Source: Saccharopolyspora_D taberi | GTDB taxonomy: Bacteria; Actinomycetota; Actinomycetes; Mycobacteriales; Pseudonocardiaceae | NCBI RefSeq assembly: GCF_039534165.1 | Contig: NZ_BAAAUX010000020.1 | Location: 1 to 64,000, forward strand | Length of the DNA stretch: 64,000 bases | Direction: 5' to 3' | Shown: positions 51,881-61,947 of the stretch, in pieces | How positions within the stretch are numbered: position 1 is the stretch's first letter | Layout of the letters: the number at the start of each line of letters is the position of its first letter | The notes under the pieces: model-generated | Told to the model about the DNA's origin: nothing | The model's database searches: none | Seen by the model: only the letters and a program-made list of their open reading frames with translations | Translations under genes and position numbers: made by a program

Positions 51881-53011
51881 TCAGCGGCGGAGCATCAGGC
51901 CGACGCGCTGGAACTCCTTCAACTCCCGGTACCCGGTCTTGGCCATGGCGCGGCGGAGGCCGCCGAAGAGGTTCACCGTGCCGAGCGGGTCGCTGCTCGG
52001 TCCGAACAGGACGGTCTCCAGGTCCGGGCCGGAACCGGCCCAGCCGGAGATCTCGCTGCGCGGCAGGCTCGGGTGCGCGGCGGCGGCGGTCCAGTAGTAG
52101 CCCTGTCCCGGGGCCTCGGCCGCCTCCGCCAGCGCCTCGCCGAGCATGACCGCGTCCGCGCCGCAGGCGATCGCCTTGGCGATGTCGCCGGAGTAGCCCA
52201 GCGCGCCGTCGGCGATCACGTGCACGTACCGGCCGCCGGTCTCGTCGAGGTAGTCGCGGCGGGCCGCGGCGGCGTCGGCGATCGCGGTCGCCATCGGGAC
52301 GCCGATGCCCAGGACCTGCGTCGTGGTCGCCGACCGCGACTCGCCGAAGCCGACGATCACGCCGGCCGCGCCGGTGCGCATCAGGTGCATCGCGGTGCGG
52401 TAGTCGCCGACACCACCTGCGATGACCGGGACGTCCAGCTCGGCGATGAAGCGCTTGAGGTTCAGCGGCTCGCCGTCGCGGGCGACGTGCTCGGCCGAGA
52501 CGATGGTGCCCTGCACCATCAGCACCTCGACCCCGGCGGCGAGCAGGTCGGGGGTCAGCTCCTCGGCGTGCTGCGGGCTGACCCGCGCCGCGACCGTGAC
52601 CCCGGAGTCCTTGATCTGCTTGATCGCGTAGGACAGCAGGTCGAGCCGGATCGGCGCGGAGTGCAGCTCCTGCAGCAGCTTCACCGCGGCGGTCGGGTCC
52701 TCGGCCTCCTCGGCCGCGCGCACGACCTCGAACAGCCGCTCCTCGACGTTCTCGTGCCGCGCCCACAGCCCCTCGGCGTTGAGCACGCCGAGGCCGCCCA
52801 GCTCACCGACCCGGATCGCGGTCGCGGGCGAGACGATCGCGTCGGTCGGGTGGGTCACCAGCGGGATGTCGAACCGGTAGGCGTCGATCTGCCACGCCAA
52901 CGAGACGTCCTTCGACGAGCGGGTACGCCGCGACGGGACGATCTCCACGTCGTCGAGGTCGTAGCCGCGCATGGCCGTCCGGCCCATGCCGATCTCCACC
53001 AGATCCCGCAC
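51881..53011 (-). CDS. guaB3: GuaB3, IMP-dehydrogenase-family protein without CBS domains
   Basis: 376 residues. The TIM barrel follows IMPDH (LDDVEIVPSRRTRS, IPLVTHPTDAIVSPATA, VPVIAGGVGDYRTAMHLM, HVIADGALGYSGDIAKAIAC, GADAVMLGEALAEA), without the CBS pair. The catalytic loop that reads GPGSICTT in IMPDH reads VGFGESRSATTTQ here, so the nucleophilic cysteine is absent. The role of GuaB3 in actinobacteria is not settled. AGGAAGGGA lies 6 nt before the GTG start. It follows guaB on the same strand, as in M. tuberculosis (Rv3410c-Rv3411c). Confidence 0.92.
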   Translation of the reverse strand: MRDLVEIGMGRTAMRGYDLDDVEIVPSRRTRSSKDVSLAWQIDAYRFDIPLVTHPTDAIVSPATAIRVGELGGLGVLNAEGLWARHENVEERLFEVVRAAEEAEDPTAAVKLLQELHSAPIRLDLLSYAIKQIKDSGVTVAARVSPQHAEELTPDLLAAGVEVLMVQGTIVSAEHVARDGEPLNLKRFIAELDVPVIAGGVGDYRTAMHLMRTGAAGVIVGFGESRSATTTQVLGIGVPMATAIADAAAARRDYLDETGGRYVHVIADGALGYSGDIAKAIACGADAVMLGEALAEAAEAPGQGYYWTAAAAHPSLPRSEISGWAGSGPDLETVLFGPSSDPLGTVNLFGGLRRAMAKTGYRELKEFQRVGLMLRR

Positions 53012-53103
53012 GTCAGTCCCTTCCTCGCGGCACCGCTGTCCAACACGACATTGTCTCTGCGGCTACCGGGGGACGCGCATCCGGGGCTCCCCGTCGCGCG
53101 GAG

Positions 53104-53139
53104 TACCGGCCCGGACACCCTGCGGCGTCCGGGCCGGTA
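53104..53139 (-). terminator. Hairpin after guaB
   Basis: A 13-bp perfect stem (TACCGGCCCGGAC / GTCCGGGCCGGTA, 10-nt loop) lies 5 bp past the guaB stop, without a T-tract. It may reduce readthrough into guaB3. Confidence 0.6.
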
Positions 53140-53143
53140 CGCC

Positions 53144-54655
53144 TCAGCGCGTGGTGTAGTTCGGCGCCTCGACGGTCATGGTGATGTCGTGCGGGTGGCT
53201 CTCCTTGAGACCCGCCGCGGTGATCCGGACCAGGTTGGCGTTCTGCAGCTCCGGGATCGTGGTGGACCCGGTGTAGCCCATGCCCGACCGCAGCCCGCCG
53301 ACGAGCTGGTCGACGACCTGGGACAGCGGGCCGCGGAACGGCACCCGGCCCTCGATGCCCTCCGGCACCAGCTTGTCCTCGGACAGCACGTCGTCCTGGA
53401 AGTAGCGGTCCTTGGAGTAGGACTTGCCCTGGCCGCGCGACTGCATCGCACCCAGCGAGCCCATGCCCCGGTAGACCTTGAACTGCTTGCCGTTGACCAG
53501 CACCAGGTCGCCGGGCGACTCGGCGGTCCCGGCGAGCAGGCTGCCCAGCATGACGCTGCTGGCCCCGGCCGCGATCGCCTTCGGGATGTCGCCGGAGTAC
53601 TGGATGCCGCCGTCGCCGATCAGCGGCACGCCAGCCGGACGGCACGCCTGGTCGGCGTCGTAGATCGCGCTGATCTGCGGCACGCCGACACCGGCCACGA
53701 CGCGGGTGGTGCAGATCGAGCCCGGCCCGACGCCGACCTTGACCGCGTCGGCCCCGGCGTCGACCAGCGCCTGCGCGCCCGCGCGGGTGGCGACGTTGCC
53801 GCCGATGACGTCGACGGAGTTGCCCAGCTCCTTCTTCAGCGTCGCGACGGTGTCGACCACGGCACGGGAGTGGCCGTGCGCGGTGTCCACGATGAGCACG
53901 TCCACGCCCGCGTCGACCAGGGCCATCGCCCGCTCGTGCGAGTCGGCGCCGACGCCGACGGCCGCGCCGCACAGCAGCCGGCCGTCCGGGTCCTTGGTCG
54001 CGTTCGGGTACTGCTCGGTCTTGACGAAGTCCTTGACGGTGATCAGCCCGCGCAGCTTGCCGGCCCCGTCGACGATCGGCAGCTTCTCGACCTTGTGCCT
54101 GCGCAGCAGGCCGAGCGCGGCCTCCGCGGTGACGCCGACCTGCGCGGTCACCAGCGGCGCGGCGGTCATGATCTCGCGGACCCGCCGGGTGTGGTCGACC
54201 TCGAAGCGCATGTCCCGGTTGGTGATGATCCCGACCAGGGTGCCGTCCGGGTCGGTCACCGGCACCCCGGAGATCCGGAACCGGGCGCACAGCGCGTCGA
54301 CCTCGGCGAGCGTGTCGTCCGGCGAACAGGTCACCGGATCGGTGACCATGCCCGCCTCGGAGCGCTTGACCACCTCGACCTGGGCGGCCTGCTCCTCCAC
54401 GGACAGGTTGCGCTGCAGGATTCCGACACCGCCCTGCCGGGCCATGGCGATGGCCATCCTGGCCTCGGTGACCGTGTCCATCGCCGCCGACAGCAGCGGG
54501 ATCCGCAGGCGGATGTTGCGCGAGAGCTGGGTTCCGGTGTCCACGCCGCTGGGGATGACGTCGGATTCGTCGGGCAGCAGGAGCACGTCGTCGAAGGTCA
54601 ACCCGAGGCTCGCGAACTTCGTGGGAAAGCCGGGTGCGGTGAGTTCGCTGGTCAT
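53144..54655 (-). CDS. guaB: GuaB, inosine-5'-monophosphate dehydrogenase
   Basis: 503 residues. LTFDDVLLLPDESDV opens the barrel; two CBS domains occupy about residues 110-220 (VTDPDGTLVGIITNRDM, LPIVDGAGKLRGLITVKDF); the catalytic loop is GVGPGSICTTRVVAGVGVPQ with the nucleophilic Cys near residue 315; the flap carries MGSLGAMQSRGQGKSYSKDR with the Arg. It oxidises IMP to XMP with NAD+, the committed step to GMP, feeding guaA nearby. AAGGAAGG lies about 12 nt before the ATG. Confidence 0.97.
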   Translation of the reverse strand: MTSELTAPGFPTKFASLGLTFDDVLLLPDESDVIPSGVDTGTQLSRNIRLRIPLLSAAMDTVTEARMAIAMARQGGVGILQRNLSVEEQAAQVEVVKRSEAGMVTDPVTCSPDDTLAEVDALCARFRISGVPVTDPDGTLVGIITNRDMRFEVDHTRRVREIMTAAPLVTAQVGVTAEAALGLLRRHKVEKLPIVDGAGKLRGLITVKDFVKTEQYPNATKDPDGRLLCGAAVGVGADSHERAMALVDAGVDVLIVDTAHGHSRAVVDTVATLKKELGNSVDVIGGNVATRAGAQALVDAGADAVKVGVGPGSICTTRVVAGVGVPQISAIYDADQACRPAGVPLIGDGGIQYSGDIPKAIAAGASSVMLGSLLAGTAESPGDLVLVNGKQFKVYRGMGSLGAMQSRGQGKSYSKDRYFQDDVLSEDKLVPEGIEGRVPFRGPLSQVVDQLVGGLRSGMGYTGSTTIPELQNANLVRITAAGLKESHPHDITMTVEAPNYTTR

Positions 54656-54910
54656 GGCGGGGGCGTGCCTTCCTTCAAACTACGGGTCCACAACCGAAGG
54701 GTGCGGGCGGTGATGGGTGTGCCGATCCGGGGCTGCGGATTCGGCGGAGGGGATTCCCCAATGATAGAGACCGCTGGTCGCGCCCACGTCCGGCGTCCGG
54801 GCAACACCCGCTCGGCCCGCGCCCGGATGTGCCGGACGGCACAGGAGTTCAGCCACCCAGTGGTACGGCCCTGCACCGCGGCGCTGGACAGAGCCGGTAG
54901 CGTGCGGGCC

Positions 54911-55303
54911 GTGCCGCACGATCCGTTGCCCCCAGACCCGTTCGCGGGTGACCCGGACGACCCGAGCATGGCGCTCGGCGATCACGACGCCGGGTTCGCC
55001 CCACCGCTCGGTGACGAGGAACAGGCCGAGCTGCTGGCCGACCTGACCGACCTGTCGGTCTACCAGGCGCTGCTGGAACCCCGCGGCGTCCGCGGGATCG
55101 TGGTCGACTGCACCGACTGCGGCGAATCTCACTACCACGACTGGGAGCTGCTGCGAGCCAGCCTGGAACAGCTGCTCCACGACGGCCGCATGCGCCCGCA
55201 CGAACCGGCCTACGACCCGAATCCGGACGACTACGTCACCTGGGAGTACTGCCGGGGCTTCGCCGATGGCGTCACCGAGTCGGAGAACGAGACCAGCCGC
55301 TGA
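54911..55303 (+). CDS. DUF5319 protein (Rv3412 type)
   Basis: 130 residues from GTG 54911; GTG 54902 is equally possible. An acidic N-terminus (DPLPPDPFAGDPDDPS) precedes a conserved core: LADLTDLSVYQALLEPRGVRG, DCTDCGESHYHDWELLRASL with a Cys pair and His residues that could bind metal, and MRPHEPAYDPNPDDYVTWEYCRGF. Function unknown; the family is restricted to actinobacteria and sits next to guaB (Rv3412 beside Rv3411c). Divergent from guaB, convergent with rsdA. Confidence 0.85.
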   Translation: MPHDPLPPDPFAGDPDDPSMALGDHDAGFAPPLGDEEQAELLADLTDLSVYQALLEPRGVRGIVVDCTDCGESHYHDWELLRASLEQLLHDGRMRPHEPAYDPNPDDYVTWEYCRGFADGVTESENETSR

Positions 55304-55314
55304 TCCCCCAGCGA

Positions 55315-55356
55315 ACGGAGAAGACCCCGCCGGGCTCCCGGCGGGGTCTTCTCCGT
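55315..55356. terminator. Bidirectional terminator between DUF5319 and rsdA genes
   Basis: A perfect 20-bp stem (ACGGAGAAGACCCCGCCGGG and its complement) with a minimal loop fills the 60-bp convergent gap. It is symmetrical, so it can act on both transcripts. Confidence 0.75.
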
Positions 55357-55363
55357 CTGCGGA

Positions 55364-56554
55364 TCAGTTCGAGGGGAACAGGTTCGAGTTCCAGGAGGGA
55401 CCGGTACCGCTCGACGGCTGGTCGGAGCTCCCGCTGGTCTCGCTCGGGCTCGACGAGGTCTCGCTGGTCGGCGGCGAGGTGCTCGGCGTGGTCGACGTGG
55501 TGTCGGTCGGCGGCACCGGCGGCGGGACCTCGTGGGTCGGCGACGGCGGCGGAGCCACCGACGACGACGCCAGGACGCTGGAGCTCGACGGCTGCTCCGG
55601 CTGCTCGGACTGCCCCATCCGCGCGGTCAGCGACGCGTGCGCGGCCTGCAGGTCGGCCAGCCCGTGGTCGGAGTCGATGCCCTGCATCATCTCGTGCGCC
55701 CGGTCCAGCGCGGCCTCCGCGCGCCAGCGGTCGCCGTGGTCCAGCGCGCCTTCCGCGCGGTTCAGGTCGTCCTTCGCGCTGGTCGCGGCCTGCGCCATCC
55801 GGGCGTGGTCGGTGTAGAGCACCTGCGCGACGCCCCAGAGCGCGTCGCCGGGCATCGCGTCGCGGGCGGCGAGCCCGACCCCGGTGAAGGTGATCATCAG
55901 AACCGCCGCGGCCGACGCGACCGGGACCAGGTGCCTGCGCTTGAGCCGCCTGCGCGGCTTGCGCGCCTCGGCGATGGTGGCGACCGCGGTGTCGACGTCG
56001 ACGAGCTCGCCGATGGGGCTGGAGTCGACGTCCTGGCGCCAGGCGACCAGCAGCGCGTCCAGGCTCGGTTCCTCCCCGCCGTGCCGGACGTCGGGGTTGG
56101 TGCCGCCGAGCATGTCCAGCAGCGCGTCGTCGGCCTGCAGCTCGGCGAGATCGACCCGCTCGCCGTCGCCGTCGAAGTCGACCAGCTCGTCCTCGCCGTC
56201 CTCCCGCGGGCGGAAGGCGATCACCTCAGCCGTGGGCTCCTCCGGCGACTTCCCGCCAGATTCGGCGGAATCGTGCGCAGGTGCCGCAGCGGTGGCATCC
56301 TCGGCGGAGTCGGTAGTACCGACGGGCTCCGCGGCAGAGTCGTGCGCGGCGGAGTCGTGCACCTTGATCTGGGTGGTCCCGGACTCAGCGGAGTCGGAAT
56401 CCCCGTGGATGTCGTTCAGATCGGTCCCCTCGCCTGCGTCGGCCGGACCGGGAACCTCGTTCCCGTCCTCGACGTGCGAACGGTCGTCCTGCCGGCCGGA
56501 CTCGACACGGTCGCGTCCCGCCTGTTCACCCCCGGGCCCTTTCCGCTCAGCCAT
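55364..56554 (-). CDS. rsdA: RsdA, anti-sigma-D factor
   Basis: 396 residues. A disordered acidic N-terminus (~130 residues with HDSAA and DSAESG repeats), then the sigma-D-binding segment VDLAELQADDALLDMLGG near residue 135-150, a cytoplasmic part with LDALLVAWRQDVDSSPIGEL, one helix (HLVPVASAAAVLMITFTGVG, near residue 215), and an extracellular region with a helical stretch (MAQAATSAKDDLNRAEGALD) and a Ser/Thr/Pro-rich tail. It holds SigD at the membrane until degraded. It directly follows sigD (the ATG abuts the sigD stop). Confidence 0.88.
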   Translation of the reverse strand: MAERKGPGGEQAGRDRVESGRQDDRSHVEDGNEVPGPADAGEGTDLNDIHGDSDSAESGTTQIKVHDSAAHDSAAEPVGTTDSAEDATAAAPAHDSAESGGKSPEEPTAEVIAFRPREDGEDELVDFDGDGERVDLAELQADDALLDMLGGTNPDVRHGGEEPSLDALLVAWRQDVDSSPIGELVDVDTAVATIAEARKPRRRLKRRHLVPVASAAAVLMITFTGVGLAARDAMPGDALWGVAQVLYTDHARMAQAATSAKDDLNRAEGALDHGDRWRAEAALDRAHEMMQGIDSDHGLADLQAAHASLTARMGQSEQPEQPSSSSVLASSSVAPPPSPTHEVPPPVPPTDTTSTTPSTSPPTSETSSSPSETSGSSDQPSSGTGPSWNSNLFPSN

Positions 56555-57127
56555 TCAGACCACCTCCTCCGCGGACAGCGTCTTTCTCAGCCGGGCCAAT
56601 GCGCGGTGCTGTGCCACTCGCACCGCCCCCGGCGTCGAACCGACCGCTTCGGCGGTTTCCTCCGCGGACAACCCGACGACCACCCGGAGCAGCAGGATCT
56701 CCCGCTGCTTGGCCGGGAGGACGCGCAGAAGTTGCGCCATCCTGCCCGAAAGCTCACCCTGCATCGCCCGCTGCTCCGGCCCGGCTTCGGACTCCGGGGT
56801 GTCCGGAACGTCCGCGACCGGTTCGGAGCGGTTGCGGGCGGATGCACGATGCGCATCAGCCACCTTGTGTGCGGCGATGCCGTACACGAACGCCAGGAAC
56901 GGACGTCCTTGATCCCGGTAACTGGGCAACGCCGTCAGCACGGCGAGGCACACTTCCTGGGCGACGTCGTCCGCCGAAGCGAACGAACGCTCGTTACGTC
57001 CGACTCTGGCGCGGCAGTACCGCACCACCAAAGGACGGATTTCGGCCAGCAAGCGCTCGATCGACTGACGATCGCCGTCGACGGCGGCGCTTACAAGAGC
57101 GTCCAGCCCGTCCCCCACGTTGGTCAT
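56555..57127 (-). CDS. sigD: SigD, ECF sigma factor
   Basis: 190 residues from ATG 57127. Region 2: LVVRYCRARVGRNERSFASA, DDVAQEVCLAVLTALPSYRD and PFLAFVYGIAAHKVADAHRA. Region 4: LRVLPAKQREILLLRVVVGL, SAEETAEAVGSTPGAVRVAQ and HRALARLRKTL. It matches M. tuberculosis SigD (Rv3414c), a stringent-response/stationary-phase sigma factor. Longer versions of the frame lack similarity. The following rsdA gene encodes its inhibitor. Confidence 0.92.
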   Translation of the reverse strand: MTNVGDGLDALVSAAVDGDRQSIERLLAEIRPLVVRYCRARVGRNERSFASADDVAQEVCLAVLTALPSYRDQGRPFLAFVYGIAAHKVADAHRASARNRSEPVADVPDTPESEAGPEQRAMQGELSGRMAQLLRVLPAKQREILLLRVVVGLSAEETAEAVGSTPGAVRVAQHRALARLRKTLSAEEVV

Positions 57128-57614
57128 CGCAGACAGCAGCCCTGGTGTTACGCGTTCAAGCGACTCGGATTGTCCCGGCGAACCGCGCGTGCACCGCACG
57201 CCGCGCCGGGGTCACCGTACCGGGCAGCGGGCGATCCTTGAACAGGGAGTCGGAGCGGGAGGCCGTGGTCGTCACCACTCCACAATTACCAGACGACGAT
57301 CCGTCCGGCGTTTGCCGAGGCCAGTGATCTCAACGGCATCCGACCTTGATCAAGAATGTTGATCTTCGAACACGTCCTGGCGGCTCCGCGGCGACAGTTC
57401 GCCGCGGGTGCCGCAGGGACGTACGCGGTGCCCGCTTTCGGACCACTTGTCCGGCCCGGCGGTGTCCACCACCACACCGGACGCCGTCCTTCCACACGTG
57501 CGAGCCGACCGGTCAGGTGATCCGGAGCACTCCCGGACCACCGCGCCGGCGACCCGGAAGCGGGCCCGTCGTGAGTGGAGTCACAGCTCAGGAGGAGAGA
57601 TCCCGCGGCGGTGG
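57128..57614. other. 487-bp region upstream of sigD, with an inverted repeat
   Basis: No supportable gene. GATCAA-GAATG-TTGATC (57348-57364) is a 6-5-6 dyad within the AT-richest part, about 220 bp before the sigD ATG, and could be an operator. The part 57480-57614 between it and the bldM stop holds no T-rich terminator; bldM and sigD lie on the same strand, so readthrough is possible. Confidence 0.45.
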
Positions 57615-58211
57615 TCAGGCGACCAGGCCGCGGCGGAACCCGTGCGCGACCGCCTGAGCGCGGTCCCGCACCCCCAGCTTGCGGAAGAGCCGCCGGGCGT
57701 GGGTCTTGACGGTGTCTTCGGAGAGGTAGAGCTCGCGGCCGATCTGGCCGTTGCTCTTGCCCTGGCTCATGCCCCGGAGCACCTGGAGCTCGCGCTCCGT
57801 CAGCTGGACGCCGGGGTCCGACGGCTGCCGGGGCGCGGGCACCGAGGTGCTCGCCAGCGTGTGCGCGAGGGCGGCGACCAGTTCCGGACGCGAGGCGTCC
57901 CAGCGCAGGTAACCGCGCGCACCGCCCGCGATCGCCGCCGCGATGCTGCCGGCGTCGTCCGGCGCACCGAACACGATCACGTTCGCTTGCGGATGGGCGG
58001 AGACGAGCCGCCTGGTGGCCTCCACGCCGTTCGGCACGGCGCGTTGTGTACCGACCAGCACGACGTCCACGGCTTGCCGCGAAAAGCGGGCAAGCAGCTC
58101 GTCACCGTGCGCGACGCAATCTATCCGGCTCACTCCGGGGACAGCAGACATCACACGAGTGAGCCCTTCCCGGACGCTACGCCGGTCATCGCAGATCAGG
58201 ACCGTCGTCAC
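57615..58211 (-). CDS. bldM: BldM-type atypical response regulator
   Basis: 198 residues. The DNA-binding half is nearly that of Streptomyces BldM: LTERELQVLRGMSQGKSNGQ, ELYLSEDTVKTHARRLFRKL, RDRAQAVAHGFRRGLV. The receiver opens VLICDDRRSVREGL, but the expected phospho-acceptor strand (LILMDVRMP in BldM) reads VVLVGTQRAVPNG, without Asp, and the switch Lys site reads GYLRWDAS instead of K. So phosphorylation is not possible. BldM homo- and heterodimers drive development in Streptomyces. The bldM position between sigD and whiB is as in Streptomyces; mycobacteria lack it. Confidence 0.85.
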   Translation of the reverse strand: MTTVLICDDRRSVREGLTRVMSAVPGVSRIDCVAHGDELLARFSRQAVDVVLVGTQRAVPNGVEATRRLVSAHPQANVIVFGAPDDAGSIAAAIAGGARGYLRWDASRPELVAALAHTLASTSVPAPRQPSDPGVQLTERELQVLRGMSQGKSNGQIGRELYLSEDTVKTHARRLFRKLGVRDRAQAVAHGFRRGLVA

Positions 58212-58506
58212 GGGAACTCCTTCCTGCAGGCGAGTGACGTTCCATAACCCCTATCGGACGCGGCAGGCCAAACCTTGACACGATCTGGTGCTTAATCCGT
58301 CCAGAAATTCGTCGGGCCGGAACCTGAGCATGGTTCACCGGAACGGAGCACTCCCGGACACGAGCGGAGCAGCACGGCGTGATCAAGGCCCATAGCTGCG
58401 ATGTTCACCCGAACGCACCCCGCTGCCAGCCGCCGTCGCCCGACTTCGTGAAATGTCTTCACCCACCGGCACATCATAGTGTGATTTGCGACACAGTGAG
58501 CTTAAC

Positions 58507-59577
58507 TCAGCCGAGCACGGTCTCCGAGACCCGAGCGGCAGCGGCTTCCAGCGACCCCAGGATTTCGACGTGCGCGGGCAGCGCCTCCCCTGACCAGCCC
58601 GCGCCCGCGGCGAACGCGCGGAACCGCTGGCGGGACGGCGGGAGGTCCCCGATGACCCGGGCCGAGGCGTAGTTCGGCTGGCCCGCCCACAGCACCACCG
58701 CCGCCGGGGCCGACCGGCGGACCGCCGCCTTGAGCCCCTCGCTCGGCAGCGCCGCGCCGAACAGGCGGTGGCCGACGCGGTTGGCCGCCAGCGCCGCGGC
58801 GAGCGCGACCAGTTCGAGCTCCTGCGCCTCGCCGGGAACAGGCGCGAGCACGACCGGCCGCGGGTTCAGCGGCGCGGGCGCGGTCGCGATCACCGACCGG
58901 AACGCGGTGGTCGCGCAGTCGACGAGCAGCTGCAGCGCCTCGACCCCGGAGCCGGAGCGCTGCCTGCGCTCGGTGATCGCCCAGAGCGCGGGGCGGAAGG
59001 TGTCCTCCCAGGTGGCGACCACGCCGTCCGACTCGATCGACTCGATCAGCAGCTGGTGCATCGACCAGGAGTCCAGCGCGAGCGCGGCGCGGCGGAGGCC
59101 GCGGGCGGAGGCGCCGTCGGTCGACCTGAGCTCGACGTCGGCCCGCGCGGTCTCGGCTCCGGCGTCGTCGAGCACGCCGGACAGCAGCATCGGCCCTTCG
59201 GAGTCGTCCGCCGATTCCGCGGGAGCGGCTGGATCCCGTTGCGGCAGCGCCACCGATGACGACCGCGCGTAGCGCGCGGCCTCGGCCGGAGACGCACCGC
59301 GCAGCAGCGCGCGCTGCATCTGCTCCAGGCGCGCGATGTCGTCGGGGCCGTAGCGGCGGTGCCTGCCGGTGGTGTGATCGCTGGGGCCCAGCCCGTAGCG
59401 GCGGTCCCAGGTCCGCAGGGTCGCCGGCGCGACCCCAAGGCGGGAGGCGACCGCTGCGACGGTCAGCCGCGGCTGATCGTCATCGGCCCCGGCTGGGGTC
59501 AGGATCGCCCCGGAATCGCCGATGGGGGTGGGGTCGTGCTGCCCATGGTCGGGTTCCGGCGTCGTCACGCGGGACAT
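58507..59577 (-). CDS. MerR-family regulator with degenerate B12-binding-like domain
   Basis: 356 residues. The N-terminal MerR winged helix is at ~40-110 (LTVAAVASRLGVAPATLRTW, DRRYGLGPSDHTTGRHRRYG, LEQMQRALLRGASPAEAARY). A linker rich in Ala/Asp/Ser follows, then a B12-binding-like four-helix plus Rossmann part (RAALALDSWSMHQLLIESIE; PRPVVLAPVPGEAQELELVA). The cobalamin ligand motif DxHxxG of CarH-type proteins is absent (PVPGEAQE at that place), so it probably does not bind B12 in that way. Transcribed toward bldM, 295 bp upstream of it, and divergent from whiB. Confidence 0.83.
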   Translation of the reverse strand: MSRVTTPEPDHGQHDPTPIGDSGAILTPAGADDDQPRLTVAAVASRLGVAPATLRTWDRRYGLGPSDHTTGRHRRYGPDDIARLEQMQRALLRGASPAEAARYARSSSVALPQRDPAAPAESADDSEGPMLLSGVLDDAGAETARADVELRSTDGASARGLRRAALALDSWSMHQLLIESIESDGVVATWEDTFRPALWAITERRQRSGSGVEALQLLVDCATTAFRSVIATAPAPLNPRPVVLAPVPGEAQELELVALAAALAANRVGHRLFGAALPSEGLKAAVRRSAPAAVVLWAGQPNYASARVIGDLPPSRQRFRAFAAGAGWSGEALPAHVEILGSLEAAAARVSETVLG

Positions 59578-59770
59578 GTTCCGGTTCTACACCCGCCGGG
59601 GCAAGCCGGTGCCTCGACGATCATCGCGCCCGCCAGATCACTCCAACGATGAACAGCTTTTGACTCGATAAGGGTTGAACAAGTTTTGGCGCGGTTCTAC
59701 GGTGGATCACGCGAGGCTGCGGCGACCGCCGCAGCGGGGAGGGGATCCACCACTGGAGGTGGTTGTCGCA

Positions 59771-60073
59771 ATGGCGGACACTCGACGTCTTCCTGGCCCG
59801 AACGCCGATATCTGGGATTGGCAGATACGGGGCTCCTGCCGAGGCATGGACAGCGCGTACTTCTTCCACCCCGACGGCGAACGGGGGCCGGCGCGGGCCC
59901 GGCGCGAAGCGAAGGCCAAAGAGGTTTGCCAGCGTTGCCCCGTGCTGGAGCAGTGCCGCAGGCACGCACTGACGGTGCAGGAGCCTTACGGCATCTGGGG
60001 CGGGCTGTCCGAATCCGAACGCGAAGTGATCATCAAGTCCCGCAAGCGCCGGATCGCCGCACTCGCCAGCTGA
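59771..60073 (+). CDS. WhiB-family iron-sulfur transcription factor (WhiB3/WhiD type)
   Basis: 100 residues. Four cysteines bind the [4Fe-4S] cluster: one in IRGSCRGMD and three in EVCQRCPVLEQC. The GIWGGLSESERE beta-turn and a basic C-terminus (KSRKRRIAALAS) contact sigma-A and DNA. In M. tuberculosis WhiB3 (Rv3416) senses redox and NO; in Streptomyces the orthologue WhiD acts in spore formation. GGAGG lies about 11 nt before the ATG. Position beside groEL and sigD supports the assignment. Confidence 0.93.
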   Translation: MADTRRLPGPNADIWDWQIRGSCRGMDSAYFFHPDGERGPARARREAKAKEVCQRCPVLEQCRRHALTVQEPYGIWGGLSESEREVIIKSRKRRIAALAS

Positions 60074-60158
60074 TCTCGGCGGCGATCACGGCATCGCTAC
60101 CGGCACCGGCTGCCGAATGACTACGAGGGGCGTCATTCGTCGGCGTGCGAGGCGGCGA

Positions 60159-60201
60159 GAAAAAGACCAGGGGCGGCACCGCGCAGGTGCCGCCCCTGGT
60201 C
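60159..60201 (-). terminator. Intrinsic terminator after groEL
   Basis: A 16-bp stem (GACCAGGGGCGGCACC and complement, 5-nt loop) is followed on the minus strand by TTTTTCTC. It starts 17 bp past the groEL stop, between the convergent whiB and groEL genes. Confidence 0.88.
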
Positions 60202-60217
60202 GCCGTTCGCGACCGGC

Positions 60218-61834
<1,617 letters not shown>

Positions 61835-61947
61835 TTGTTCAACAGCCCTTCGGGTTCACGGTTGTGGCAGGGAGCGACCGGCTCCCGGCATGCCGCCGCC
61901 CCGGGGTCCCGGAGGACCGCCGGGGCGGCTTTCGGACTGCACGGTCG

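Noticed and set aside
52073..54900. Plus-strand frame continuous with the DUF5319 gene
   Set aside because: It is antisense to guaB3 and guaB; real similarity begins only at about 54911.
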